This document shows, in pieces, positions 25,861-40,300 of a stretch of DNA of 64,000 bases. Origin of the DNA: Sapria himalayana (taxonomy: Eukaryota > Streptophyta > Magnoliopsida > Malpighiales > Rafflesiaceae). Below the pieces are notes generated by a model. That model made no database searches, was not told the DNA's origin, and worked only from the letters and a program-made list of their open reading frames with translations. Made by a program: the position numbers and the translations under genes. Numbering within the stretch: the stretch's first letter is position 1; each line of letters opens with the position of its first letter. The stretch spans positions 16,628-80,627 of the forward strand of contig JAREIK010010400.1 of assembly GCA_029783825.1 (NCBI GenBank), given 5' to 3'.

Positions 25861-26520
25861 AATAAATTATTTTAATTTTTCAGTATAATTTTAATTTTTA
25901 TTTTAATTATTTATCTGTTTTTTTATAGAAATATTAATTACAAAATAAATTATTAGTGATACAGATCTAATTTAAATTAAACCGGTATATCCTAAATAAT
26001 AAACAATAAATCTCATTTTTTTCATTTAAATTTTAAATATTCAAATTTAATTATTTATTTGTTTATTTTTATATAAATATTAATTACAAAATAAAGTATG
26101 AGTTACACAAATATAATTTATATAAATTATTTTTAATCAAAATAATATAGATAAACTTTTTTAAAAAAATTTTCAAAACAAAAGATTATTATATAGTAAT
26201 ATATTTTGCTTTGCATCTGAATCATTTTAGGTTTTGTAATTATATTATAATTGATATCTATCTTATTAATAATAGATTATTTATTATGTTTTGATCATTA
26301 TTAGAATATTTATCAATAAAATAGTTTATATTGAATTTATATGATATATAAATATAATGATTATTATAAGTAAATATTGAATTCACTTTTGAAAAAAATT
26401 TAAATATTATTATATTTTCTAAGGTTATAACCTTTTAAAATATCAAAAAATAATAAAAATAAATTTTTTGTTTTTTGTTTTTTTAAATAAAACCTATAAA
26501 CTAATAAATGCATACACAGT
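25861..26520 (+). repeat. Satellite fragment in direct orientation inside the inverted-repeat spacer
   Basis: About one 660-bp satellite monomer of the longer type, with the internal duplicated ATTACAAAATAAA module. It carries a palindrome near 26,430 and ends in ATGCATACACAGT. It has the left-half orientation although it lies right of the spacer. At 26,520 it stops abruptly within the 8-bp word tract and joins the inverted island copy, so this is a rearrangement joint. Confidence 0.85.
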
Positions 26521-27370
26521 ATCAAAGCCGATGTCATTGCTATGAAATGGAATACATGTAATACTGAATACCCATAAATCCACAAGTCCTTTCTATGGCA
26601 CTTTGTCAATTCATTATCACCTCTGAATTCCACATTCTTTTGCAACAATGATCATCAAAATTGTATCTCTTGGGTTAGAATGCTTCCTCCTTGAGCTCCA
26701 AGAAGTGGCTGTATGTTGCACCGACAAAATATCAAAAAATATCCATGCATCGGTGTGCATGTGTGATGAGGTCCATCTCATAGTCTAATTATTTACGCGT
26801 ACAACCAAGCTAGAATACAAGTAAAATTACAAAATTCTATAAAGATGGGTCTTCTGCTATCGGAGTGTAGAATCGCCTAATGTGTATTTACAAAATGCAT
26901 TAGTAGGCCCCTCTTAGAGATACTCATGGGTCCAGTTGCCCTCATTGCATGCAACATAGAGATCATACAAGATTGTTTATGTGAGTATGTCATGATCCGT
27001 CTCTACAAGTACATGGTGCATACAAAGTCCAAAATACAAATAAGACTACAAACAAAAACTACAAGTTCGAATCTTTCGCTCCCGTGTGGCTGGTCTGGAG
27101 TCCTTTGCTTAATGGCCCTGCTTGGTGATGCTTCGGATTTTGTCGATTCTCCAATTAATCATTGATTACCCACTACTTCTGTTGGGCGATGGGTGGGTGG
27201 CCTTCTATGATGCCTGATATGTCTATTGGAACCCACTCCTAGCGAGGCCCTCTATAAGCTGGTGGCCCATACTTCTATCCCCTCTAAATGCTACACCAAA
27301 ATGGACAAGAATATGTGAACGTGTGTACTATGGTCCATCGCTATGTGTGTGTGGTGCAGTAGTATCAGGG
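26521..27370. repeat. Non-satellite island, right copy (inverted)
   Basis: This is the reverse complement of about 23,394-24,330, including matched landmarks such as CAGGGTTTAG at the satellite joint and the CTTGGAGCTC(G/C)A segment. It is about 90 bases shorter than the left copy. The inner end is sharp at 26,521. No coding region is supported. Confidence 0.88.
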
Positions 27371-30300
27371 TTTAGTTGTTTAGTAATTTAAGTAATTAGG
27401 TATTTCGTAGTTTATAGGTTTTATTTAAATAATTAAATAACAAAACAATTATTTTTATGATTTTTTCTCATTTTCAAGGTTATAACCATTTAAAATATTA
27501 TAATTTTTAATCTTTTTTTCAAATGTTAATACAATATTTAATTATAATAATCATAAAAATTAAATATCATGTAAATTCAATATAAATAATTTTATTTATT
27601 GATATTATAATACTGATCATAAAATAGATTAAGAAACTATTATTAATAAGATAAATATTAATTAAAATATATTTGCTAAACCTAAAATGATTTAAAATTA
27701 AAGTAAAATATAATACTAAATAATAATTTTTTATTTTAAATTTTTGATTCTTTTTATAAGCTTATACATTTTTTTGATGAAGATAAATTAATTAAATTAT
27801 ATTTGTCTCCTTCATAATTTTATTTTGCAATTAATATTTCTATAAAAATAAACTAATAAATAATTAAAATGAATATTGAAATTATAACAAATACAAATAA
27901 AAATGAGATTTATGATTAATTATTTCGGGTATACCGTTTTAATGGTTTAAGTATTTAGGAGTTTAGGAGTTTAGTGATTTAAGTGTTTAGGCATTTAGTA
28001 GTTTATATGTTTTATTTAAATAATGAAATAACAGAAATAAAAATTTTCAAATTTTTTATCAATTTTGAATGGTATAACCTTAATAAATATAATAATTTTT
28101 AAATTTTTTTCAAATATGAATACAATATTTAGTTATAATAAACATAATAATTATATATCATGTAAATTAAAAATAAACATTTATATTGATAGATATTAAT
28201 AAACTAAATATAAATATAAATATAAATATAATAGTAATCAAAAAATAAATTAATAAACTATTATTTATTCATAGATTTTTATATATTATTTATAAATACA
28301 TAAACCTTTAAAGATTGTTTAAATATTTAGGTATTTAAGGGTTTTCGGGTTTTGAGGTTTAGGAGTTTAATGATTTAAGCGTTTAGGCATTTAGTAGTTT
28401 ATAGGTTTTATATAAACAATAAAATAACAAAAAATTTATTTTTGTGATTTTATCTCATTTTCAAAGATGATAACCTTTAAAAATATAATAATTTTTAAAT
28501 TATTTTAAAATGTAAATATAATATTTAGTTATAATAATCTTTATAATTATATATCATGTAAATTCAATATAAACAATTTTATTGATAAATATTCTAATAA
28601 TGATCAAAAAATAAATTAATAATCTATTATTAATAAGATAGATATCAATTAAAATATAATTACAAAACCTATAATGATTCAGAAGAATAGCAAATTATAT
28701 TATTATATAATAATTTTTGTTTATAATTTTTTTTTCTTTTAGTAAGTTTATCTATATTTTTTTTGATGAAAAATAATTTACATAAATTATATTTGTCTAA
28801 CTCATAATTTATTTTTTAATTAATATTTATATAAAAATAAACAAATAAATAATTAAAATGAATATTTAAATTTATAATGAAAAAAATAATATTTAGATTT
28901 ATTCTTTATTATTTTGGGTATACCAATCTAATTTAAATTAGATCTGTCTCACTAATAATTTATTTTGTAATTAATATTTCTATAAAAATAAACTAATCAA
29001 TAAATAAAATAAAAATTTAAAATTATACTGAATAAAAATTAAAATGAGATTTATGAATTATTATTAATGTATACCAGTTTAATATTTTAATTATTTAAAG
29101 GTGTTTTCATTAATGACTTTAGTGATTTATGTTTTTAGGCATTTAGTGGTTTATAGGTATTATTTAAACAATGAAATAACAAAAAAATTATTTTTGATAT
29201 TTTTTCACATTTTCAAAGGTTATAACCTTTGAAAATATAATAATTTTAAAATTTTTTAAAAATGTGAAAACAATATTTTATAATAAGAATCATTATAATT
29301 ATATATTATATAAACTAAATATAAACAATTTTATTAATAGATACGATATCAATTATCAAATAATAAATTAATATGCTATTATAAATATGATAGATCTAAA
29401 TTAAAATATAATTGCAACCCTAAAAATATTCAAAATCTAATAAAAATTTATAACTAAATAATAATTTTATTATTTAGTTTTTGCTTCTTTTTATAAGATT
29501 ATATTTTTTTTGATGAAAAATAAATTATTTAAATTATATTTAAGGTTTACGAGTTTAAAGTTTTAAGTATTTAGGGGCTTTTGTGTTTAGGAGTTTATAG
29601 ATTTAAGTGTTTAGGCATTTATGGTCTATAAGTTTTATTTAAATGATGATATAACAAAAAATTTATTTTTATTTTTTTTTTCTAATTTTTGAAGATTATA
29701 ACCTTTGAAAATATAAAAAATTCTAAATTTTTTTCAAATGGAAATATAATATTTCATTATAATAATCTTAATAAATATAAGTCATTTAAATTCAATATAA
29801 ATAATAACATTGCTAGATATTATAATAATGAACAATAAATAAATTAATAAACTATTATTAATAAGATAGATATTATTTAAAATATATTTGCAAAATCTAA
29901 ATTTATTCAAAATCAAAGTATATATTACTAAATAATATTTTTTTTAATATTTTGCTTTTTTTATAAGTTTATATTTTTGTTATTAAAAACTAATTATTTA
30001 AATTATATTTGTATTCCTCATAATTTATTTTGTAATTTATAATTCTATAAAAATAAACTAATAAATAATTAAAATAAATATTTAAAATTATAATGAATAC
30101 AAAAGTGAATACAATATTTATTTATAATAATCATAATAATTATATATCATATAAAGTCAATATAAACAATTTTATTGATAGATATTCTAATAATTATCAA
30201 AAAATAAATTAAAAATCTATTATAAATAAGATTGATATTACTTAAAATATAATATTAAAACCTAAAATGATTCAAAATCAAAGCAAAATATATTACTAAA

Positions 30301-31988
30301 TAATAATTATTTGTTTTTAAATTTTTATTCTTTTTATAAGCTTATCAATTTTTTGATGATAAATAATTTTTATAAATTATATTTTTAACTCATAATTTAT
30401 TTTATAATTAATACATATATAAAAATAAAAAACAAAACAATCAAAATGAATTTTTTAAATTATAATGAAAAAATATTAAAATGAACATTATTAAATATTA
30501 TTTAGGGTATACTGATTTAAAGGATTATCTATATAGGGGTATCAGAATTTTGTAGTTTAGTGATTTAAATGCGTAGGCATTTAGTGGTGTATAGATTTTA
30601 TTTAAACAATAGAATAACAAAAAAAATATTTATTTTTATTTTTTGACATTTTCAAAGGTTATAACCTTTGAAAATATAATAATTTTAATTTTTTTTTCAA
30701 AAGTGAATACAATATTTAGTTATAATAATCATAATATTTATATATCATATAAATTTAATATAAACATTTTTATTGATAAATATTCTAATAATGATGAAAA
30801 AATAACTTAATAATCTATTATTAATAATATAGATATCAATTAAAATATATTTACAAAACCTAAAATGATTCAGAAGCAAAGCAAAATATATTGCGATATA
30901 ACAATTTTTTGTTTTGAAATTTTTTTTTCTTTTAAAAAGTTTATTTATAGATTTTTGATGAAAAATAATTTATATAAATTATATTTGTGTAACTCAAATT
31001 ATTTTGTAATTAATCTTTATATAAAAATAAATAAATAAATAATTAAAATGAATATTTAAAATTATAATTAAAAAATTGAGAATTATTATTTATTATTTAG
31101 GGTATACCGGTCTAATTTAAATTAGATCTATCTTACTAATAATTTCATTTTGTATTTAATATTTCTATAAAAATAAACTAAAAATTAATTAAAATAAAAA
31201 TTTAAAATTATACTGTATAAAAATTAAAATGATATTTATGATTTTTTAATAATGTATACTAGTTTAATGGTTTTAGAATTTAGAGATTTTGTCTTTTAGG
31301 AGTTTAGCGATTTAGGTTTTTAGGCATTTAGTCGTTTGTAGGTTTTATTTAATCAATAAAATATCAAAAAATAATTTTGTAATTTTTTCTCATTTTCATA
31401 GGTTATAACCTTTGAAAATATAATAATATTTAAAATTTTGTTTAATTTGAATACAATATTTAATTTTAATAATATTAGTAATTATATATAATATAAATTC
31501 AATATAGAATATTTAATTGATAGATATTATAATAATGATGAAAAATTAAATTAATAAACTCCTAATAATAAGATAGATATTAATTAAAAAATATTTACAA
31601 AACCCAAATTGATTCAAAATTAAAGTAAAATATATTACTGGATAATAATTTTAATTTTAAATTTTTACTTCTTTTATAAGTGTATATATATTTTTTGATT
31701 AAAAATAAATTATTTAAATTATATTTGTCTCACTCATTATTTATTTTATAATAAATATTTCTATAAAGATAAACTAATAAATAAATAAAATGAATATTTA
31801 AAACTCTAATAAATAGAAATTAAAATTAGATTTATTAATTATTATGTATTAAATAGGGGTTTAATGGCTTATGTATTTAGGTATTATGGGGTTTAGGTGT
31901 TTACTGATTTAATTGAGCATGCATTTAGTGGTTTATAGGTTTTATTTGAAAAATAAAATAACAAAACATTTATTTTTATTATTTTTTG

Positions 31989-32020
31989 ATATTTTCAAAG
32001 GTTATAACCTTTGAAAATAT
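31989..32020. repeat. 32-bp perfect palindrome in the inverted array
   Basis: The arm ATATTTTCAAAGGTTA is followed by its exact reverse complement. This is the standard version, useful for comparison with the covarying variant at 33,339. Confidence 0.93.
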
Positions 32021-32699
32021 AATAATTTTTTAATTTTTTTCAAAAGTGAATTCAATATTTAGTTATAATAATCATTATATTTATATATCATATAAATTCA
32101 ACATAAATAATTTTAGTGATAAATATTCTAATAATGATCATAAAATAAATTAATAATCTATTATTAATAAGATAGATATCAATTAAAATATAATTACAAA
32201 ACATAAAATGATTCATAAGCAAAGCAAAATATATTACTATATAATAATTTTTTGTTTTGAAATTTTTTTTATTTTAAAAAGTTTATCTATATTTTTTAGA
32301 TAAAAAATAATTTACATAAATTATATTTGTCTAACTCATAATTTATTTTTTAATTAATATTTATATAAAAATAAAAAATTAATAATTAAAATGAATATTT
32401 AAAATTATAATAAAAAAATGAGATTTATTATATATTATTTAGGGTATACTTGTTGAATTTAAATTATATCTGTCTAACTAAGAATTTATTTTGTAATTAA
32501 TATTGCAATAAAAATAAACTGATAAATAATTAAATTAAAAATTTAAAATTATACTCAATAAAAATTAAAATGAGAGTTATGATTTTTTATTAAAGTATAC
32601 CAGTTTAATGGTTTAAGTATTTTGAGGTTTTGTCGTTTAAGAGTTTAGCAATTTATATTTTTAGGCATTTAGTGATTTATAGGTTTTATTTAAACAATA

Positions 32700-35600
32700 A
32701 AATAAGAAAAAAAAATTGTAATTTTTTGTCATTTTCAAATGTTATAACCTTTTAAAATTTAATAATATTTAAAATTTTTTGAAATTTGAATACAATATTT
32801 AGTTATAATAATTTAAATAATTCTATATCATATAAAATAAATATAAACGATTTTATTGATAGATATTATAATAATGATCAAAAATTAAATTAATAAACTA
32901 TTTATAATAAGATTGATATTAATTAAAAAATATTTATAAAACCCAAATTGATTCAAAATTAAAGTAAAATATATTAGTTGATAATAATTTTTAATTTATA
33001 ATAATACTTCTTTTATACTTCTTTTAAAAGCGTATATATTCTTTTTGATTAAAAATAAATTATTTAAATTATATGTGTCCCAGTCATAATTTATTTTGTA
33101 ATAAAAATTTCTATAAAAATAAACTAATAAATAATTAAAATGAATATTTAAAATAATAATAAGTTGAAATAAAAATTCAATTTATTAATTATTAAGTAGT
33201 ATATTGCGGTTTAATGGTTTATGTATTTAGGTATTACGGGGTTTAGGAGTTTACTGATATAACTGTGTATGAATTTAGTATTTTATAGGTTTTATTTAAA
33301 AAATAAAATAACATAAAATTTATTTTTATTATTTTTTCATATTTCCAAAGGTTATAACCTTTGGAAATATAATAATTTTGAAATTTTTTTCAAAAGTGAA
33401 TTCAATATTTAGTTATAATAATCATTATATTTATATATCATATAAATTCAATATAAATAATTTTATTGATAAATATTCTAATATTGATCAAAAAATAAAT
33501 TAATAAATAATTAATAATAAGATAGATATCAATTAAAATATAATTACAAAACCCAAAATGATTCAGAATGAGAGCAAAATATATTATTACTATATAATAA
33601 ATTTTAGGTTTTCTATTTTTTATTCTTTTTATAAGTTTATCTATATTATCGATGAAAAATAATTTATATAAATTATATTTGTCTAACTCATAATTTATTT
33701 TGTAATTAATATTTATATAAAAATAAAATATTAATAATTGAAATAAATATTTAAAATTATAATAAAGAAATGAGATTTATTATTTATTATTTAGGGTATA
33801 CCGGTTTAATTTAAGTTATATCTGTCTCACTAATAATTTATTTTGTAATTAATATTTCTATGAAAATAAACTGATAAATAATTAAAATAAAAATTTAAAA
33901 TTATACTGAATAAAAATTAAAATGAGATTTATGAATTATTATTAATGTATACTAGTTTAATGGTTTAAGTATTTTGTGGTTTTGTCGTTTAAGAGTTTAG
34001 CAGTTTATGTTTTTAGGCATTTAGTGATTTATAGGTTTTATTTAAACAATAAAATAAGAAAAAAAATGGTAATTTTTTGTCATTTTCAAATGTTATAACC
34101 TTTGAAAATTTAATAATATTTAAAATTTTTTGAAATTTGAATACAATATTTAATTATAATAATTTTAATAATTCTATATCATATAAAATAATTTTATAAA
34201 CAATTTTATAGATAGATATTATAATAATGATCAAAAATTAAATTAATAAACTATTTATAATAAGATAGATATTAATTAAAAAATATTTACAGAACCGAAA
34301 TTGATTCAAAATTAAAGTAAAATATATTAGTTGATAATAATTTTTAATTTATAATAATACTTCTTTTATACTTCTTTTAAAAGCTTATATATATTTTTTG
34401 ATTAAAAATAAATTGTTTAAATTATATGTGTCGCACTCATAATTTATTTTGTAATAAAAATTTCTATAAAAATAAACTAATAAATAATTAAAATGAATAT
34501 TTAAAATAATAATAAGTTGAAATAAAAATTCAATTTATTAATTATTAAGTAGTATATAGCGGTTTAATGTTTATGTATTTAGGTATTATGGGGTTTAGGA
34601 GTTTACTGATATAACTGTGTATGAATTTAGTATTTTATAGGTTTTATTTAAAAAATAAAATAACATAAAATTTATTTTTATTATTTTTTCATATTTCAAA
34701 GTTTATAACCTTTGGAAATATAATAATTTTGAAATTTTTTTCAAAAGTGAATTCAATATTTAGTTATAATAATCATTATATTTATATATCATATAAATTC
34801 AATATAAACAATTTTATTGATAAATATTCTAATATTGATCAAAAAATAAATTAATAAACAATTAATAATAAGATAGATTTCAATTAAAATATAATTACAA
34901 AACCAAAAATGATTCAGAAGGAGAGCAAAATATATTATTACTATATAATAAATTTTAGTTTTTCTATTTTTTATTCTTTTTATAAGTTTATCTATATTAT
35001 CGATGAAAAATAATTTATATAAATTATATTTGTCTAACTCATAATTTATATTGTAATTAATATTTATATAAAAATAAAAAATTAATAATTAAAATGAATA
35101 TTTAAAATTATAATAAAAAAATGAGATTTATTATTTATTATTTAGGGTATACCAGTTTAATTTAAATTATATCTGTCTCACTAATAATTTATTTTGTAAT
35201 TAATATTTCTATAAAAATAAACTGATAAATAATTAAAATAAAAATTTAAAATTATACTGAATAAAAATTAAAAAGAGATTTATGATTTATTATTAATGTA
35301 TATTAGTTTAATGGTTTAAGTATTTTGAGGTTTTGTCGTTTAGTAGTTTAGCGATCTATGTTTTTAGGCATTTAGTGATTTATAGGTTTTTTTAAACAAT
35401 AAAATTACAAAAAAAATTGTAATTTTTTGTCATTTTCAAATAGTATAACCTTTGAAAATTTAATAATATTTAAAATTTTTTGAAATTTGAATACAATATT
35501 TAATTATAATAATTTTAATAATTCTATATCATATAAAATAAATATAAACAATTTTATTGATAGATATTATAATAATGATCAAAAATTAAATTAATAAACT

Positions 35601-36080
35601 ATTTATAATAAGATAGATATTAATTAAAAAATATTTACAAAACCCAAATAGATTCAAAATTAAAGTAAAATATATTAGTTGATAATAATTTTTAATTTAT
35701 AATAATACTTCTTTTATACTTATTTTAAAAGCGTATATATTCTTTTTGATTAAAAATAAATTATTTAAATTATATGTGTCCCACTCATAATTTATTTTGT
35801 AATAAAAATTTTTATAAAAATAAACTAATAAATAATTAAAATGAATATTTAAAATAATAATAAATTAAAATAAAAATTAAATTTATTAATTATTAAGTAG
35901 TATATAGCGGTTTAATGGTTTATGTATTTAGGCATTACACGGTTTAGGAGTTTACTAATATAACTGTGTATGCATTTAGTGGTTTATAGGATTTATTTAA
36001 AAAATAAAATAACAAAATATTTATTTTTATTTTTTTTTCATATTTCCAAAGGTTATAAACCTTTGTAAATATAATAATTT
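32700..36080 (-). repeat. Dimeric higher-order repeat, about 1.35 kb period
   Basis: Two monomer types of about 600 and 740 bp alternate. The palindrome pairs repeat at 32,742/33,355, 34,097/34,698 and 35,445/36,055. The GTGTATGAATTTAG or GTGTATGCATTTAG marker recurs at about 33,265, 34,615 and 35,965. The longer type contains a second copy of the module from ATTACAAAATAAATTA through the AAATCTCATTTT box, explaining the extra 140 bp. Units are visibly closer to each other than to outside monomers, indicating recent local amplification. Confidence 0.82.
33339..33370. repeat. 32-bp perfect palindrome with a compensatory base pair
   Basis: The arm here is ATATTTCCAAAGGTTA, with C where the common form has T. 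The opposite arm carries the matching A-to-G change (CCTTTGGAAATAT), so perfect self-complementarity is kept. Related monomers near 34,698, 36,055, 52,935 and 53,535 show the change on one side only or other partial states. Confidence 0.93.
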
Positions 36081-39000
36081 TTAAATTTTTTTCAAAAGTG
36101 AATTCAATATTTAGTTATAATAATCATTATATTTATATATCATATAAATTCAATAGAAACAATATTATTGATAAATATTCTAATAATGATCAAAAAATAA
36201 ATTAATAATCTATAATTAATAAGATAGATATCAATTAAAATATATTTATAAAACCTAAAATGATTCAGAAGCAAAGCAAAATATATTACTATATAATAAT
36301 TTTTTGTTTAGATATTTTTTTTCTTTTAAAATGTTTATCTATAATTTTTTGATGAAAAATAATATATATAAATTATATTTGACTAACTCAATTTATTTTG
36401 TAATTAATATTTATATATAAATAAACAAATAAATAATTAAAATGAATAATTAAAATTATAATGAAAAAAAAAATTTATTATATATTACGTAGGGATACCA
36501 GTTTAATTTAAATTAGATCTGTCTTACTAAGAATTTATTTTGTAATTAATATTTCTATAAAAATAAACTGATAAATAATTAAAATAAAAATTTAAAATTA
36601 TACTTAATAAAAATTATTTTCAGATTTATGATTTATTATTAATGTATACCAATTTAATGGTTTAAGTATTTTAAGGTTTTGTCATTTAGGAGTTTAGCAA
36701 TTTATGTTTTTAGGCATTTAGTGGTTTATAGGTTTTCTTTAAATAATGAAATAACGAAAAATTTATTTTCAAAATGTATACCAACTAAATATAAACAATT
36801 TTATTGATAGATATTATATCAATTATCAAAAAATAAATTAATAAACTATTATTAATATGATATATATAAATTAAAATATAATTAAAAAACCTAAAATGAT
36901 TCGAAATCAAAGTAAAATTTATTACTAAATAATAATTTTTTTTAGTTTTTACATCATTTTATAAGATTATATATTTTTTTATGAAAAATATATTATTTAA
37001 ATTATATTTGTATCACTCATAATTTATTTTGTAATTAATATTTATAAAAATTATTTAAATTATATTTAAGGTTTACGAGTTTAAATGTTTAAGTATTTAG
37101 GGGTATCGGGGTTTAAAAGTTTAGAGATTTATGTGTTTAGTTATTTAATGGTTTATAAGTTTTATTTAAACAATTATATAAAAAAAATTTATTTTTGTTA
37201 TTTTTTATCATTTTTGAAGGTTATAACATTTGAAAATATAACAATTTTTAAATTTTTTTTATATGTGAATACTATATTTAGTTATGATAATCTTATTAAT
37301 TATATATCATATAAATTCAATATAAACAATTATATTGATTGATATTATATTAATTATCAAAAAATAAATTAATAAACTATTATTAAAAAAAAGATATTAT
37401 TTAATATATATTTGCAAAACATAAATTTATTCAAAATCAAAATAAAATATATTACTAAATAATAATTTTTTTGAAGTTTTGCTTCTTTTTATAAGTTTAT
37501 ATTTTTTTTGTATTAAAAGTAAATTATTTAAATTATATTTGTATTCCTCAAAATTTATTTTTAATTTATAATTCTATAAAAATAAATTAATAAATAATTA
37601 AAATGAATATTTAAAACTATAATGAATACAAATAAAATAGAGATTTATTATTTATTATTCAGGATATACTAGTTTAATGGTTTAAGTATTTAGGTGTTTT
37701 GTGGTTTAGTGATTTAAGTGTTTAGGCCTTTAGTGATTTATAGTTTTTAATTAAAGAATGAAAAATAAAAAATTTAATTTTTTAATTTTTTTTAATTTTT
37801 GAAAGTTATAACTTTTGAAAATATAATAATTTTTAATTTTTTTAAATGTGAATATAATATAGATTAATAATAATCTTAATAATTATATAAAATGAAACTC
37901 AATATAAATAATTTTATTAATACATATTATAATAATGATCAATAAAAAATTAAAACTAATTATAATAATAATTATATAAATTAAAATATAATTACAAAAT
38001 CTAAAATGATTCAAAATAAAAATAAAATATATTACTAAATAATAAATTTTTGTTTTTAAAATTTTCCCTCTTTTTATAAGGATATATATTTTTTTTGATG
38101 AAAAATAAATTATTTAAATTAGATCTGTCTCACTAATAATTTATTTTGTAATTAATATTTCTAAAAAAATTAACTGATAAATAATTAAAATAAAAATTTA
38201 AAATTATACATAATAACAATTAAATTGAGATTTTAGATTTTATATTAATGTACACCTGTTTAATGGTTTAAGTATTTAGAGGTTTTGTCGTTTAGGAGTT
38301 TAGCAATTTATGTTTTTAGGCATTTAGTGGTTTATAGGTTTTATTAAAACAATAAAATAACAAAAAAAATTGTTATTTTTTCTCATTTTCATAGGTTATA
38401 ACCTTTGAAAATATAATAATATTTAAAATTTTTTGAAATGTGAATACAATATTTAATTATTTTAATATTATTAATTATATATCATATAAATTCAATATAA
38501 ACAATTTTATTGATAGATAATATCATAATGATCAAATATTAAATTAATAAACTATTATTATTAAGATAGATATTAATTAAAAAATATTTACAATACCCAA
38601 TCGATTCAAGATTAAACTAAAATATCTTTCTGAATAATAATTTTTAATTTTTAAATTTTTACTTCTTTTATAAGCGTCTATATTTTTTTGATTAAAAATA
38701 AATTTTTTAAAATATATATATCGCACTTATAATTTAATTTGTAATAAATATTTCTATAGAAATAAACTAATAAATAATTAAAATGAATATTTAAAATTAT
38801 AATAAATAGAAATAAAAATTAGATTTATTAATTATTAAGTAGTATATAGCAGTCTAATGGTTTCTGTATTTAGGCATTATGAGGATTAGGAGTTTACTGA
38901 TTTAACTGTGTATGCATTTAGTGGTTTATAGGTTTTATTAAAAAAATATAATAATAAATTTTTTTCTATTATTTGATATTTTCAAAGTTTATAATAATCT

Positions 39001-40292
39001 ATAAACCAATTGTTATTTTTTCTCATTTTCATCGGTTATAACCTTTGAAAATATAATAATTTTTAAATTTTTTTAAATGTTAATACAATATTTAGTTATT
39101 ATAATCATTATATTTATATATCATATAAATTCAATATAAACAATTTTATTGATAAATATTCAAATAAATATCAAAAAATAAATTAATAATCTATTATTAA
39201 TAAGATAGATATAAATTAAAATATAATTACAAAACCTAAAATTATTCAGAATAAAATCAAAATATATTACTATATAATAATTTTTTGTTTTGAATTTTTT
39301 TTTCTTTTAAAAAGTTTATCAATAATTTTTTGATGAAAAATAATTCATATAAATTATATTTGTCTAACTCAATTTATTTTGTAATTAATATTTATATATA
39401 AATAAACAAATACATAATTAAAATTAATATTTAAAATTATAATAAAAAAAATGAGATTTATTATTTATTATTTAGGGATACAGGTTTAATTTAAATTAGA
39501 TCTGTCTCACTAATAATTTATTTTGTAATTAATATTTCTATAAAATAAATTGATAAATAATTAAAATAAAAATTTAAAATTATACTTAATAAAAATTAAA
39601 TGAGATTTATGATTTATTATTAATGTATACCAGTTTAATGATTTAAGTATTTAGAGGTTTCGTCGTTAAGAGTTTAGTGATTTATGTTTTTAGGCTTTTA
39701 GTGGTTTATAGGTTTTATTTAATAAAATAAAATAACAAAAAAAATTTCTATAATTTTTTGTCATTTTCATAGGTTATAACATTTGAAAATATAATAATAT
39801 TTAAAATTTTTTGAAATTTTAATACAATATTTTGTTATAATAATATTAATTTTTATATATCATATAAATTTAATTAAAATAATATTATTGATAGATATTA
39901 TAATAATGATCAAAAATTAAATTTATAAACTATTAATATTAAGATAGATATTAATTAAAAAATATTTACAAAACCCAAATTGATTCAAAATTAAAGTAAC
40001 TTATATTACTTGATAATAATTTTTAATTTTTAAATTTATACTTCTTTTATAAGCATATATTTTTATTATATAAATAATATGTTATTTAAATTATATTTGT
40101 CCCTCTCATAATTTATTTTGTAATAAATATTTCTAAATAAATACACTAATTAATAATTAAAATGAATATTTAAAAATATAATAAATAGCATTAAAAAATA
40201 GATTTATTAATTATTAAGTAGTATTTAGCGGTTTAATGGTTTATGTATTTAGGCATTACGGGGTTTAGAAGTTTACTGATTTAACTTTATAT

Positions 40293-40300
40293 GCATTTAG
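40293..40300. repeat. Left target-site duplication of hAT copy C
   Basis: GCATTTAG precedes the terminal TAGGGCTACTCATGGGAC. It is the reverse complement of the CTAAATGC that flanks copy B. The other end of copy C has GCATTGAG (48,750-48,757), differing at one base and matching instead the left flank of copy A. Confidence 0.9.

Larger units (their letters stand above)
27371..40300 (-). repeat. Satellite array, inverted orientation, block 2 mirror
   Basis: This 12.9 kb of the same satellite reads as the reverse complement of the left half. Palindromes lie near 27,480, 28,075, 28,470, 29,224, 29,697, 30,662, 31,405, 32,005, 32,742, 33,355, 34,097, 34,698, 35,445, 36,055, 37,223, 37,809, 38,400, 39,043 and 39,777. 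The inner 1.7 kb mirrors 21,720-23,393 and the outer 4 kb mirrors 17,451 to about 21,590. The middle (about 29.1-36.3 kb) has no partner in block 2 but resembles subtypes of block 1. Within it two-monomer units recur at about 1,350 bp: the marker CTTCTTTTATACTTCTTTTA or a near copy falls at about 33,005, 34,358 and 35,707. The last 8 bases (GCATTTAG, 40,293-40,300) are the target-site copy of hAT C. Confidence 0.92.
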
